64,000 nt of DNA from Hermatobates lingyangjiaoensis. Taxonomy: Eukaryota > Arthropoda > Insecta > Hemiptera > Hermatobatidae. The position numbers and the translations under genes were made by a program. The notes beneath the pieces are model-generated. The model saw only the letters and a list, made by a program, of their open reading frames with translations, searched no databases and was not told the DNA's origin. The stretch covers positions 8,283,001 to 8,347,000 of the forward strand of contig JAPFBL010000068.1 in the NCBI GenBank assembly GCA_026182355.1, read 5' to 3'. Shown here piece after piece: positions 11,701 to 23,695 of this stretch; position 1 is the stretch's first letter, and the number at the start of each line of letters is the position of its first letter.

Positions 11701-12876
11701 TATTTATATGTGGAGCATTTATAGACCTTTATAAATATATAATATACATTATCGATAATTATTTGATGATATTTGACTGCTTTCGTATGGGTAGATGTGA
11801 ATAAACATTTCATGAACACACTACAGGTTTAAAAGGGCTAACTGAAATTTGATCTATTCATAGATTTTGGTTTTGAAAAGATCCATATTATTTTGTTCAA
11901 TATAAAGGTCAGGTAAGGTTTTAGTGTTTTTTATGCTAAAGCGGGTATTAATTTTCTGGAAATTTGAAATTTCGTATTTAGAATTTAGTGAAAGAGTGTT
12001 TATGATAAACATTTCATTACTGATAAATTATTGCCAGAGACAATGTAAGACAAAGAATAAGAAGTTTGTTATATCTGCTGGAGATTGCATTGCAAGAGTA
12101 ACTGATTGAAGTTCGAACTGTAATTGAGTACTTCGTTTCTCTCGAAGCAGAAACTTTTACTGAAGCAGATAAGTTTCAGCTATTGGATACTTAATGTAAT
12201 ATATTATTTAACTCAGTACGTAATTATTTCATAACAATCCTACATTTATGTCATTAATTAAACTGTTAAATATAACTTAATTTTACATATATTTATTAAT
12301 TCACTTTTACATTAGAGTTGACAAATAGCAAAGAACATAATTATGAATCTGGACATATATGATTACATTGATGAGGTGGTAACAAATCAACCAATTATTT
12401 GTTTAGCTAGATTAATGAAACAGTAATGGGAGAAGGTTGATAAACAAGCTTTTTAAATTGACATACCTCATTGATTACACGGATTATTGAATTTCAGTAG
12501 GGTTAGTGATTCTATGCATAGTTCACGTTACCCAACCAGATCGACAACAATTATTCAACTAATAACTAAACAATTAATTACTAATTGTTCTCCAATAGAT
12601 TAACTTATTATTATTAATAACTAAAATTACTATCTCTTTATATATAAAAAGAAATATTAGTATCAAAATGTAGATCTAAGGACGGCAAATATTTTAAATT
12701 ATTTGTCATTAAATTAACATGGAATAGGTACTTAAAAAAAACATTGGATATTACCTTTTGTACATTTACGTTAATTTATCAATGAAGTAGCTTAAATTGC
12801 GTGTTTTTTTATATTTTTCCTATAGCAGTGTGTTCCACGACTCTTTTTAGTGTTGAGTGTTCTTTTCAACTAAATA
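11701..12876. other. AT-rich sequence without a recognised gene
   Basis: No gene or classifiable repeat seen. Confidence 0.5.
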
Positions 12877-13490
12877 CAGTGGACGTCGCTTAATGTAATC
12901 ACTGTTGTAAACACCAAAAGTTGTAACAGTAACCGATTGATAACATTAACCGAAGAAATGGAAATTGACATTTTACCGTTCATGAGGTTAAAGCTACAGG
13001 TGTAGCAAAAAAACTCAAATGAATGAAATATGTAATAATATTAAAACTATAAGTTATAGTAACATTATTTAAACTATAAGCAATATAATAGGCTATTTAT
13101 TTAGGAGATCGTCCAGCTTTGTCTGCTTCACGTCTTTTCACAGCAAATCATTCATAAAGGACATCGTACTCATAATGAAGTACGACACTTCATTTTGGAC
13201 TTACATGTTTGACATTTTGGACTGCAAGCCATAACATACGTAGTGTTTTGCACATTTCCTTATTTGTTGGAATGAACACTGCTGGTGGATCATCCTCTGC
13301 TTCATCGACATGTCCTACTTTACTCTCCCCAGCTTGTGTAACAGCATCGCAGACGTCATCCTCCGTTAACTTTACGACCTCACGTTGCCCCATCTTATCC
13401 AGCTTATCATATCTCTCTAAAATTGACAAATGTGTTGAGCATGCCTTAAATAAGGTATACCTTACGAATATCGGAATCATCTATTATGGC
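12877..13490 (-). mobile_element. Truncated pogo/Tigger-like DNA transposon (3' end and transposase C-terminus)
   Basis: A TA dinucleotide is followed by CAGTGGACGTCGCTTAATG at 12877, a terminal inverted repeat of the type seen in pogo/Tigger elements, which use TA target sites. Reading inward on the minus strand, a 96-codon frame (13480-13190) has the composition of the C-terminal tail of Tigger/CENP-B-like transposases. It contains a LTEDDVCDAV motif, then an acidic AEDDPP stretch, then a TNKEMCKTLRMLWLAVQ helix. Downstream, in another frame with one stop, is a basic ending (VKRREADKAGRSPK). The DDE core and the other terminus are missing, so it is dead. It lies just beyond the DNAL1 3' end. 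Confidence 0.6.
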
Positions 13491-13626
13491 CTTCCTTCGG
13501 TCCCCTTAATAGGCGAGGAAATTATGAAGGTAAATATTATGGATCCCCTAAAAAACCAGAATAGACGATTTCTTTATCAACAAACAGCAAGTAGTTTGAG
13601 TTAGCTGAAGTTAGAATTGCTTGAGA

Positions 13627-13632
13627 TTTATT
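13627..13632 (-). promoter_or_regulatory. Candidate polyadenylation signal for DNAL1
   Basis: AATAAA on the minus strand lies about 190 bases beyond the DNAL1 stop codon. It is the first canonical hexamer I see after the stop. In DNA this AT-rich a hexamer is weak evidence. Confidence 0.35.
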
Positions 13633-13819
13633 AACTTCATTGGATGCTAAAATTTTCGTGGGCCCTCCACACTTGACCAACTACCTTGAGTGGATGGAGA
13701 ATAAAGGTTATTAATTAAGATTAATAAAAAAAAATTCCACTTTACTATTTTTGTAGATCTATACACTTAAAAAAAATAAAAGAAAGCCATTTTCGAAGTA
13801 AATTTCTTGTTATTTTGTC

Positions 13820-13920
13820 TTAAACAATAGGAATGCCATCAAGAACTTTGATGTTAGGTAACCTTCTTATAACATTACTTTTGTAGTTTTCTTCATCTGT
13901 ATTTTCTTGAATTGGATTAC
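13820..13920 (-). CDS. DNAL1: DNAL1, axonemal dynein light chain 1: last coding exon
   Basis: This exon follows a TATTTCAG acceptor (AG at 13922-13921). Its first two bases complete a glycine codon begun in the previous exon. It then encodes 32 residues, NPIQENTDEE... to ...RRLPNIKVLDGIPIV, and a TAA stop at 13822-13820. This matches the C-terminal cap of DNAL1 proteins, where GNPL is followed ~20 residues later by a K/R-R-x-P-x-(I/L)-x-x-LDG-x-P-V ending. The leading asparagine corresponds to human Asn150, whose change to serine is known to cause primary ciliary dyskinesia. DNAL1 binds the gamma (outer-arm) dynein heavy chain and tubulin in the axoneme, where it tunes motor activity. In arthropods the likely sites are sperm flagella and sensory cilia. 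The protein ends soon after LDGIPIV, shorter than the human acidic tail. The frame is intact. Confidence 0.93.
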
Positions 13921-14109
13921 CTGAAATAGAACGTGTGTTAGTTGTAAGGACATATTTGTAATAAAATAGAAAATAAATGGAACTCAAACGAATAACTTTT
14001 TTTGATGACGGTGGATTTCGAAAGATAGAAGTGAGTTTTTATAGTGTTTTATGTTTTTTTCTATATATGTAGAAAAAACCATTAAACACTGTCCAAACTA
14101 TATATATAT

Positions 14110-14235
14110 GTAACTGGGACTGCACGCCTGGACCACTTGTTGCGGTTAAAAGATCTTCGTCTTGTTTTCCCATTTTCTTATTGTGGTTTGATCATTGATT
14201 GTTATTTCACGTGTTTATGTGAAATCTTTATATAT
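14110..14235 (+). mobile_element. Penelope-like (type I) module, single copy
   Basis: The block reads ..CACTTGTTGCGGTTAAAAGATCTTCGTCTTG.., then CCCATTTTCTTATTGTGG, TTTGATCATTGATTG, TTATTTCACGTGTTTATGTG, then an AT run. The same order recurs at 15423-15625, 32570-32680, 46740-47110, 47973-48184, 48346-48420 and 55667-55850. The leading CTGACGAAG part is altered here. It is a decayed terminal module; see the perfect copy at 47973-48184. Confidence 0.5.
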
Positions 14236-14777
14236 ATATATTATATTCACTTAAAAATTGGAACACAAAAATCGATCCAAACTGGACACAAGATGAGTTG
14301 AAGAATAGTAACACACAGAGTAAAGAAACATACTTACAAACTAAAATTTTTGGGCAGTCCGTCTTCAGGAGAAAAGAGAAAGGGAACCAAGCACGTTGCA
14401 GAAGCAATGAAAAAACGCCTTTTATGTGGATATAAAATTATCGCAATACATTGTGATCTAAAAATTCAAGCATTTTGCAGCAATTTAAAGAAAGAATTAA
14501 CGTTCTGAACTCGTATTCCATGTAGATGGAAAGCAAGTCAACTAAAGAAGGAAATAAAGATATACAGCTCACGTAATTTGGTTTGAAGTGCTATGAATAT
14601 TGGAAGCATTGACTGGGTGTGTTTATCTCTATTATAAGCAGTCCTATATAACAGCTTTTGATGAGGGCGCTTTCATTTTTTATTAGGAGACATAAATGCT
14701 AATTTATTTGCTTTTTCCCAATTACTTGAAAATTATGTTTTGAACGTGAATAAACAAAGCTTTTTTTTTTTTACTTT

Positions 14778-15330
14778 GCTAACAGTAGAGTAATCATAAA
14801 ACAATTTTTGCATCACAAAATTTTGACGGATTTACATGTTTTGAGGTCCCCAAAGTCCTTTTTTGACGTTTTTTGATGATATCTGTGTGTATGGGTGGGT
14901 GTGTATCCAAAAGTTAGTTTAGAGGCTGCAGACCACAATCTCTGATAGATTAAATTAATATTTTACACAAAAATGGGCCTCATAGTGTAAAAGGCATATT
15001 GTTTGGGAAAGTCAATTTTTTGACAAAATGTGTTTTAGACAGCAGTTTTTTCTCCTAAATAACTAAGTCTAAGATTCTTGAAATTTTGGCATTATCGTGG
15101 AAGCGACAAAATCAATAACTGAAAAAATCCTCAGATTTATTAAACTTATGTTAATCTTTTAAAATGTAAAATGTTTCTTTCAAAATGTTAATCTTTTGAG
15201 TCATGATTCAATTTGAATGTTTATGAGGAGGATTCAAGCCATAACGTTTTACAGATTAAAATGAAATTATACCCAAAAATAGACCACTATGTGGTCAATT
15301 TCACTGCTCTTGGGCCACCTGTCGGATCCT
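14778..15330 (+). repeat. Family X interspersed repeat, copy with head and body
   Basis: It shares with the copy at 17061 the order AATTTTGACGGATTTACATG, TTTTGAGGTCCCCAAAGTC, a GT-rich GTGTGTATGGGTGGGTGTG patch, TTTTACACAAAAATGGGCC and CAATTTTTTGACAAAA, ending near CAAGCCATAACGTTTTACAG and GACCACTATGTGG. It is diverged by roughly one base in four to five by eye. No open frame is conserved between copies. Confidence 0.65.
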
Positions 15331-15422
15331 CTTGCTGTAGAATGTATGTGGTTGAGATAAGATAACACTAAATATACATATGTAAATATAAAACAGTAAT
15401 TCATAATAAACATGTGAAATAA

Positions 15423-15625
15423 CAATCAATGTTTAAAACCACTATAAGAATTGGGGAAAAAAAAAGACAAAGGTCTTTCAAACGTAATAAGGGGTCTTTA
15501 TCAGAGTTAAAACCAAACTATCAGTTGGGTTTTGACTCCGACGAAGACTGCTTGTTACGGTTTAAAGATCTTAGCCTTTTTTTCTCATTTCTTATTGTAG
15601 TTTTGAACATTGATATACATACATG
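15423..15625. mobile_element. Penelope-like foldback (inverted pair of type I modules), diverged
   Basis: Left arm (15423-15520, minus-oriented module) and right arm (15526-15625, plus-oriented) meet head to head around CAAACTATCAGTTGGG. The right arm has TTTTGACTCCGACGAAGACTGCTTG, TACGGTTTAAAGATCTTAG and CATTTCTTATTGTAG. The arms are imperfect complements with several substitutions, so this is an older version of the perfect palindrome at 48002-48184. Confidence 0.65.
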
Positions 15626-16781
15626 TAACAGTCCTGAATTGTAGTAGTAATTTTTATCATTCATACTATCAGAAATTAATTCTAAATAAAAGTTAATTCT
15701 AAAAAACATTTAATTTATTTAAGACAAAGATTGAAATTAATTGAATTATTTGTTAAGTAACTACAAATGTTGTTTTTTTCTCTACATGTTGATTCCAGAC
15801 AAAAGTAATAAAATAAGAATGAGATGGTAGAAGTCACGTAGACAGCTGAGGTATCTATCAGAAAGAATCGAATAGACTCATGTTTGATTTGAAGTAAGAT
15901 CTTTCTGGAAAAGCTTTTAGTTAAATAAACTCGCTTGGACAATTGAATGGAATGATCAGTCCAATTCAACATAGTGTTATCGATTCGTCAAAAACCCGAT
16001 TTGAAATAAAATTTGATTAGTATTTTACCATAAATCATTGGCACAAAGATTGATGTATGTATATAAACCTGAAAAGATGTTATAAATTGCAACCATTACT
16101 TATTTATATATTTTTATATTAGTAGTCATTACAAAAATAGTAGTTATCTAATCAAGTAGTTATTTGTCCAAAATAGTATATTAAATAAAGTGATATATTT
16201 AATTTTATTAATTTAATTTGTTTTTTAAAAAAAACTGTATAAGGTTATATGTCAGATATTACATTTAACACACTGTCAAAACTTTACAAGGCTGGAAGAA
16301 TTTTGAGATCATTATCTTCCAAGATAATACTTCTACATATATAAGTATATATAGTATATATGTACTTATATAACATAATAAGTACATACAGAACATAATT
16401 TCCCAGACACACCTATGCGTGTTAACGAAGGGACTTGTTTAAGAATTTAGACTTTAAAGCAGTCATTGAAGGTAAAACTAATGGTACTATCGTGGATAGT
16501 GCAGGTCGGTTTCTCGTAGACTGTCTGAGGCTGCTATGGTATACTAAGGGGTTATTGATACGAATGCTGATCAAGGTTGAAAGGATGTCGATAAAAAAGG
16601 CTCCAAATATATTACTCTCCAGTCGGTAAATATAGTATCTGGAAGTGAATGAATAATTACTGGAAATAGGATAGCTATTACTAGAGTTGGAGAAGAAAGA
16701 TTTGGTATTAATAACATGGCAAATAAGACAAAAAACGTCAGCCTCATCTGTTTATATATCCACAGATATGCCTTCACCGAT
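15626..16781. other. AT-rich sequence without a recognised gene
   Basis: No gene recognised. A patch around 16430-16640 is less AT-rich and may be an unclassified old repeat. Confidence 0.4.
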
Positions 16782-16930
16782 GTGCCTTCACCTTGTCGTG
16801 GTGGGGGGCTTAACATACCTGGGTAGTTGATCCCTCATGGCATGAACTAAGAAAGGCACAACTAGGCGGAGGGTTAGCATTGGTCGGTATCCGAAAGTGG
16901 AAAGTCTGGGGGTCAGTCCGTCCTTATTGA
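16782..16930 (+). repeat. Shared repeat module (CCTTCACC..GTCGTGGTGGGG), copy 1
   Basis: About 130 bp match 47450-47575: GCCTTCACCTTGTCGTGGTG, then GGCTTAACA, TCCCTCATGGCATGAACT, AGAAAGGCACAAC and a final GGTCGG. Both copies are GC-rich islands in the same orientation. This looks like a fragment of a retrotransposon untranslated region, but I cannot assign the family. Confidence 0.55.
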
Positions 16931-16957
16931 TCTGATGTGGCTACACCTGCCTTTTTA

Positions 16958-18637
16958 CTTTACTATAAGTAAAGTATAGTTATCGTGAAAAAAATCGATC
17001 TCGAGATTTTGACGGAAATACATGTTTTGAGGTCCCAGAAGTTGTTTTATGAAGTTTTTACTTTACTATAAGTAAAGTGTAGTGATCGTGAAAAAATTCG
17101 ATCTCGAGATTTTGACGGAATTACATGTTTTGAGGTCCCAGAAGTCGTTTTATGACGTTTTTACGATGATGTCTGTGTGTGGGTGGGTGGGTGTGTTAGT
17201 ATTGCTTGTTACCACCTACGGTCCAGAATCTTTGATGGATCAAGTTGATATTTTACACAAAAATGGGCCCCATAGAGAAGAAGATCCCTATTGTTTGCGA
17301 AGAATTATGCATGATGGGAAAGTCACTTTTTTTGCCAAAAACCGTTTTTTTTAAAACATTTATTTCTCCTAAACTGATAACCCTACAGTTTTGAAATTTT
17401 GACATTATCTTTGAGGTTACAAATGGAACAAACGAAAAATATATTCAGAATTTTAAAACAACGGGAAATATTTTTTTTTCAATAAAATGTAAAAATTTTG
17501 ACTTATAATTCAATCTCAAACCTTGTGAGAGCGATACAAGCCATACTGTTTGACGGACAAGAATGAAACTATGCCTATAAATAGAACATTATGTGTAGAA
17601 TGAGTTGAGATATTTTTTTTCAAAATTACATTCGCTAAAGGGGCGTTACAGTACGATTTCTGTTTTCAGAAAATGATTTTTTGACGCGAAATGGCTCATT
17701 AAAAAATAATGAAAATTTGACCAAAAATGGAACAAAAAATTAGCAATTCATAAAAAAAAAATCATGAAGTTTTAATTATGGGAAAGAGCAATAACGCTAT
17801 AAAAACGGTTTGTTTATCCTAGACTAAGAGATCACCTGCTATACTTGTCGAATTTTTTATATTTTTTTTCATTGTTTACATTGACTTAGAAATTTTTTGA
17901 GCGATTCCACTGAGATAAAATTGATATTTATAAAGGAACAATTTAAATTGTTTATTGACTTATATGAGATGCAAGAGGAATAATATTGTTACATGTAAAA
18001 GAATCACCGCCAATAAACATACATAAATTACCTTTGTCTTCCATGGCATGTGGATTTGTTTCATAAAATGCTTTAATAAGCTCCCAACTATAAAAGATTT
18101 AAATTATATTGAATAACTGGCTTTGACTTCGATTTGAGTATGTAAACTGGCTAATTACTAATATATTTTTTCTCAATATACATTCATAGCAAACATACCC
18201 TTATTAATTCATAGCAAATAAGGGTATTTTCCTGTTTAAAATTTGAAAATTTTACTTTAATATTGAATGTAGAAGGATGTCAAGTAAACGATGTAAGAAA
18301 TCCACTGGCTATTTGAACAGAGGCCATGTTCTCTTGTAGGAGAATATTTCGTATCAAGAAATGTTCACTTTGGTTTTTCAAAAATATGATTACTGCTGTA
18401 GTTATACAGTTATATAAAATTATTTGCATCAGCTGTGTGATGTACCAAAATAAGCTTATATATTGATATGTCCTTCAATCACTATCTGTACTCTTTCAGG
18501 AATGAAAGACTAATAATCATATTCCATTTAGATGTTTACATTATGCTTAATTGAGTTATATATTATATACTCAAGAAATTTGATATTAAGTTACTTATAG
18601 TAAAGTTGAGTGAAGGCCACTCCAGATTTTTCGATTA
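16958..18637 (+). repeat. Family X, near-complete copy with a duplicated head
   Basis: The head is the hairpin CTTTACTATAAGTAAAG, then ATCGTGAAAAAA, TCGATCTCGAGATTTTGACG and TTTTGAGGTCCCAGAAG. This head occurs twice in tandem (from 16958 and from 17061, period about 103 bp). The body runs through a GT-rich patch, TTTTACACAAAAATGGGCCC, CTCCTAAACTGATAACCCTA, GGGGCGTTACAGTACGATTT and GGGAAAGAGCAATAACGCTA (17780-17799), to AAGCTTATATATTGATATGT. The tail is TACTTATAGTAAAGTTGAGT followed by GGCCACTCCAGATTT. The site at 17790/17791 (CA|AT junction) is the unoccupied form of the position where the Helitron sits in the copy at 24088. There is no conserved ORF and no recognised transposase, so it is non-autonomous and of unknown class. 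Confidence 0.75.
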
Positions 18638-19215
18638 TGTCTTTGTGTGTGTGGGTGAGTGAGTGTGTTAGCATTGCTTGTTACCACGCTACGGTCCAGA
18701 ATCTTTGATGGATAAAGTTGAAATTTTACACAAAAATAGGCGCCATAGGGAAGAAGATCCCTATTGTTTGGGAAGAATTATGCATGATGGGAAAGTCATT
18801 TTTTTGCCAAAAACCGTTTTTTAGAAAACATTTATTTCTCCTAAACTGATAACCCTAGAGTTTTGAAATATTGACATTATCTTTGAGATTACAAATGGAA
18901 CAAACGAAAAATATATTCAGAATTTTAAAACAACAGGAAATATTTTTTTTTTCAATAAAATGTAAAAATTTTGAATTGTAATTCAATCTCAAACCTTATG
19001 AGAGCAATACAAGCCATACTGTTTGACGGATCAAAATGAAACTCTGCCTACGAATAGAACATTATGTGGAGAATGAGTTAAGATATTTTTTTTCAAAATT
19101 ACATTCGCTGAAGGGGCGTTACAGTACGATTTCTGTTTTCAGAAAATGTTTTTTTGACACTAAACGGCTCATTAAAAAATCTCGAGTGGGCTACACTCCA
19201 CTTTACTATAACTAA
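18638..19215 (+). repeat. Family X, second body copy directly adjoining the first
   Basis: It restarts within the GT-rich patch (GTGTGTGTGGGTGAGTGAG) and repeats the body of the preceding copy closely (for example CTCCTAAACTGATAACCCTA and GGGGCGTTACAGTACGATTT). After ACGGCTCATTAAAAAA it jumps to a terminus CTCGAGTGGGCTACACTCCA and CTTTACTATAA. It is therefore an internally shortened copy ending in an inverted form of the family end. Confidence 0.7.
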
Positions 19216-19225
19216 CTTAATAAAA

Positions 19226-20410
19226 AATGTCGTGAGCACGTAATACATAAACGTCTCATTTAATCCTAACATAAACATCTCAATGGGATATGATTATTAG
19301 TCTTTCATTCCTGAGGTTGTACAGATAGTGATTGAAGGACATATCAATATTAAGCTTATTTTTGTACATCACACAGCTGATGCAAATAATTTCATTATAT
19401 GAAATTATGCTGTATAACTACAGAAGTAATAACATTTTTGAAAAACCAAAGTGAACATTTCTTGATACGAAATATTCTCCAACAAGAGAACATGGCTTTT
19501 GTTCAAATAGCCAGTTGATTTCTTACATCGTTTACTTGACATCCTTCTACATTGAATATTAAAGTAAAATTTTTCAAATTTAAAACAGGAAAATACCCTT
19601 ATTTTCTCTGAAAAGCATCATAAACATCGAAGAAAAAATGTTGTTTTAAGATGATTTATAATTAAAGATGTACGATTATTACATTTATTTATCTTCAAAC
19701 GAAAGATTACAAATTTGAATTACGTTTTACATTTTTGTTTTTTATAGAATTATTATACTGGGAATTTTATGGCTTCTTAGTATTTAATGGGATCATTTTC
19801 TTTCCCCTTTGTCAAATAACATATATACGAATTTTTTCTGAGTGAGTGTTATCATTTTCCTGCTTCCTGTACTCTGCTATAAGGTTGCTTTGAATGTATA
19901 TTGAGAAAAAATATATTAGGAATTAGCCAGTTTACATACTCAAATCGAAGTCAAAGCCAGCTATTCAATATAATTTAAATCTTTTATAGTTGGGAGCTTC
20001 TAATTTTTGAAAATAAGAAATATGAACTATTAGACTAGAATTGTAAAAAAAAAACCTGAATATTTCTCAACAAACATAAGTCCTCTTTCTTGAGGAAAGA
20101 GTCATTCATCACATTTAAATAGCATGGAAAGGTACTACATTCACAATGATAATGTAATTGTAACTGATATTACGATTTGCTCAAGAGTGCAATATATAGA
20201 TTTATTAAAGCATTTTATGAGACAAATCCATCATGCCATGGAAGACATGGAAGAAATTTATTAACTGAATCGACTGAAATAAAATTGATGTTTAGAGGGT
20301 TAATGAAATGATTTGAAATTTTTAAATGACTTATATGAGGTGTAAGAAGAATAATAAGTCATTACATTTATTTGAATAATAAGTGTAAGGATTTAAATCT
20401 TCTATTACAC
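19226..20410 (-). repeat. Family X tail, inverted copy forming a large inverted repeat
   Basis: Read on the minus strand this matches the tail half of family X at roughly 17870-18600 and, more completely, 28000-29190. Shared strings include GAGAACATGGC, GTATCAAGAAATGTTCACTT, AAGCTTAATATTGATATGTC and CTTCGATTTGAGTATGTAAA. It contains stretches (for example around 19600-19880 and 20030-20180) that are missing from the 17.8-kb copy but present in the 28-kb copy, so the 17.8-kb copy is internally deleted. Confidence 0.75.
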
Positions 20411-23401
20411 AGATAATCATATTTTTTTTTTTAGAAAATCAAAGTAACATTACTAGAATATTGATGTGAGCTTTTGCTTAAAATGTAAAACTAAAACTGA
20501 AATGAGAACATAAAGATTTTAATGAAGTCGTTAAAAATTGACTTTGCATATGTGGATATTTCACCTTATTTCAATTGAAAGCACAGCTTTCATAATTAAA
20601 ACGTTTATTGCCAATGTTTAATCTTAAAGATTTACTATTTTTAATTGGGCTATAAATACAATACTTTGTCTTCCTTTTATTGGAAAGTGATGGCTATGAT
20701 TTAGAGGTTTTTACATACATATAAAAAAAAACATCATATTATTTAGCACAATTTGTCTTTATGGACAAGGTTTATCGCAGAGTTCTTTAAATAAATAAAC
20801 CTTACATTTATTAAGGTTTCACATTGAGCTAAAAATATTGCAAAGCGACTAACACGTTGATGCTTTTACTGGAAAATAAATGCCTGATTTATAATCTAGA
20901 GGTAGTGGATAACAGAAATTCACATTACAAACCCAACTTTATGAATATAAAATAATATTTGTGAAGAATGTAACGTGTAAAACAAATATCTACATGAATA
21001 AAACACACCAAAGTTATTACAATCCCATATTAGTAACAAATATGTTATTACTGGTTATTTTAAGACAACTATATCTTTCTGTACAAAATAAACAACTTTT
21101 TCTTACTAATAAATCTTATCTAATGCTAATAAAATATTATCGAGAATAATTATTTAGATAATTGAAATTAAACAACAATTTTGATGCACAGTTCAAAGAT
21201 TGAATTATACTGCAATGAATAATACCTAATTGTTATAAGTTATGTAGGTTATATTAATTTATAATTGAAATTAGACTTTCTAAAAATGTTTGATGTTTTT
21301 AATTTCAATTGTTTATTTCTAAATTAAAACATGATTACAACATAATGTTTCTGAATTTATTTTTCATTTTGTATTAATTAAATTTATGTAAAACTAGTTT
21401 CACTTTCCTCTATCCCAATGAACCATAACACCATATATAACTCACAATGTTCAGGATAGATGATGAAACATGTTTATGGTTTAAATTATAATTATAGTTG
21501 ACTCTCAATCAATAATAATAAAGAAAAGCTAAGTATTCTTGAGTTTGGTCATAAAAACATACATCTTCATATTAGTATCACGTTTAGTACGACTTATTTG
21601 GCTTTATCAAAGCTAAGAAATTAGTAAAAAGCACAATTAACAGTCATTAAAATCTACTGTGCAGTTTAAATGACTAATTAATTAGAAGAAGTAATGATAT
21701 AAATAGTAGTTTTATCAGAAATGTGTAACTAACCACACATTAAAGCTACGATTTTATTTCTTACTTATTGTTAACACATTAAAACTGTAGAACTGTTTTT
21801 AAGAATAATAATTATGTTTTAATGATTTGTTAACCCTAATGATAACAAAAAACGTGAAAAATTTGGGATTGTTGTGATGTATAAATGTTTTACATTTGGT
21901 TGGAGACGAAACCTACTAAAATATTCATTTTTTTTAATATAGATAAACCATTGTTATGGATTAATGTAATTTTATCAAATTTGATGTAGTCATTAATTTT
22001 CATTGGTTAACTTTATTACAAAATTCATATTTTTATAATAATAATTGTATTGAAATAATAATTATAAGGTAGAAATAATTAACTAGTAATAATAATACTA
22101 TCAGTTTCTAAATCTGGATATAGTCTACTCCAGATTCTGTGATAAATTTAAGAAAAATATGACTTTATTTGTGTTAATTTGATTATCTATTTCTATAGAA
22201 TTAATAAAAGAATATTTCCTATTATCATAATATTTGAAGTTTGTTGATATAGCGTTCTGGTTAAAGCGCATGCGTGAATCACACTACTATAGCCAATGAT
22301 AGTTGAGTATACATCTCATCATCAGGAATTAACCAATTATATTAGCAGATACATGATTTTGAATCAGTTGTTGTTCGGTTTTCTTACGAGTAGCAGTATA
22401 CGCGTCTTTTTTCCAAAACTCCAGGTAATTTTTCTAGTTTTGCCATCTATTTGATATATTTATCTACAATATTAGAATAATGATAGTACTTATGTTGTGT
22501 TAGTGTTTAAAAAAAGGTTTTTTTTCTTTTTAATAAAGATGTTATTAGTTACATGAATGCAAGTAGTAACACTTGACGACGCCATGTTCAATTCATAAAA
22601 CAAACCAACTTAATTTCAGAGAATCACCAACAGCATTTTATGTTGGTTGTTTGATTTTTCTTACTTTCTGTTAGAATAAAACTTCATTTTAAGCATTGAT
22701 TTTTCATATAATTTCATTTTCACAATTCACTATTAGTAAATCCAAATCAAATTCAAATCTATAAATTATTAAATCATATATCTTTTTTAAATTGGAATAT
22801 AAAAAAAATCAACGAATATTTCTGAAAACTCACATAAAAGAAAATGAAAAAAACACATGTTGAACTAGGATTTATCAAAAACATACGTTTAATAAACAAA
22901 GTGGAATCTCATGGATAACATTTTCCAGAAATTCTGAGATATAGGTGTCACTTTAATTGTGAAAAGTAGGTAATACTCGTATTTAAAAATTTCGTAGTGT
23001 AGGTTCTAAACAACAAATTAAGGATGCGTGATTTTTTCTTGAAAAGAACAAACAGCAACAATTAATTTTTTGGCAATTCCTGTTTATAGGCAGAAGACAA
23101 CAAATCAGAAAGATAATATATTGTATATTGTTATTATAAGTAAGTACTTATATAAGTTTTAAAAGTGTTTTATAATCAGTTAAGTATCGTTAATATCACA
23201 TGTGCAGTTAATATCACTTAATAGCAGTTGTGAAAATAAAGATTTGTGAACACCCTTCAGGTCACATGTTTGCTGGGTTAATTTGATATTACACTTATAG
23301 TTTAGATTTTTTTTTTAATGAAACATTTATTCAGCATGCTTTATATAGATATTATATGCTGCAATATAACTAATTAGATTTATATTTTATATTTTTAACC
23401 C
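20411..23401. other. AT-rich sequence without a recognised gene
   Basis: About 3 kb of very AT-rich intron. A family X-like end fragment (TAGTCTACTCCAGATT) is at 22120-22135. Nothing else could be supported. Confidence 0.45.
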
Positions 23402-23695
23402 GATCCCCTAGCGGGTTAAATAGGTCTGCCCTTTACGGTCTTTTTGTTTGATCTGTGATTCTACATTGAGACTCCTAAATTTTGCCTAACTCAAGTGTAT
23501 TTAGAGTAGGGATCTTAAACGAGTGAGTACCTGATATCGCACTGTCTCGGGACCGAAGGTTTAACGTCCTCTCAGAGGGACGATGACTTAGATTTATTCA
23601 CCTCCTGCGTGGGTAAATCGAGGGCCAGGTGGGCATCGAACCCTGGGCTACCAGTTCAGAAGCGAGTACGTTAACCACTTAGCTAACCTGGCCCC
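23402..23695 (-). mobile_element. tRNA-derived SINE
   Basis: On the minus strand it starts GGGGCCAGGTTAGCTAAG, with an A-box-like TTAGCTAAGTGG and, ~50 bases on, GGGTTCGATGCC (23643-23632), matching the RNA polymerase III B box. A tRNA-unrelated body follows (GTCCCTCTGAGAGGACG, then GGTCCCGAGACAGTGCG) and then a conserved tail, CCCTACTCTAAATACACTTG and GTCTCAATGTAGAATCA. The tail is shared with the SINE at 30918 and the fragment at 47325. The 3' boundary is approximate. Confidence 0.75.

Noticed and set aside
13209..13604. 131-codon plus-strand frame, the longest in the window
   Set aside because: It is antisense to the Tigger-like transposase tail, which has the better domain resemblance. 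The plus frame's Ser/Thr-rich text is the shadow of the acidic minus frame.
17082..17354. 90-codon open frame with a plausible start
   Set aside because: It is the family X body. The frame is broken in every other copy, and its residues derive from the GT-rich patch and shared repeat text.
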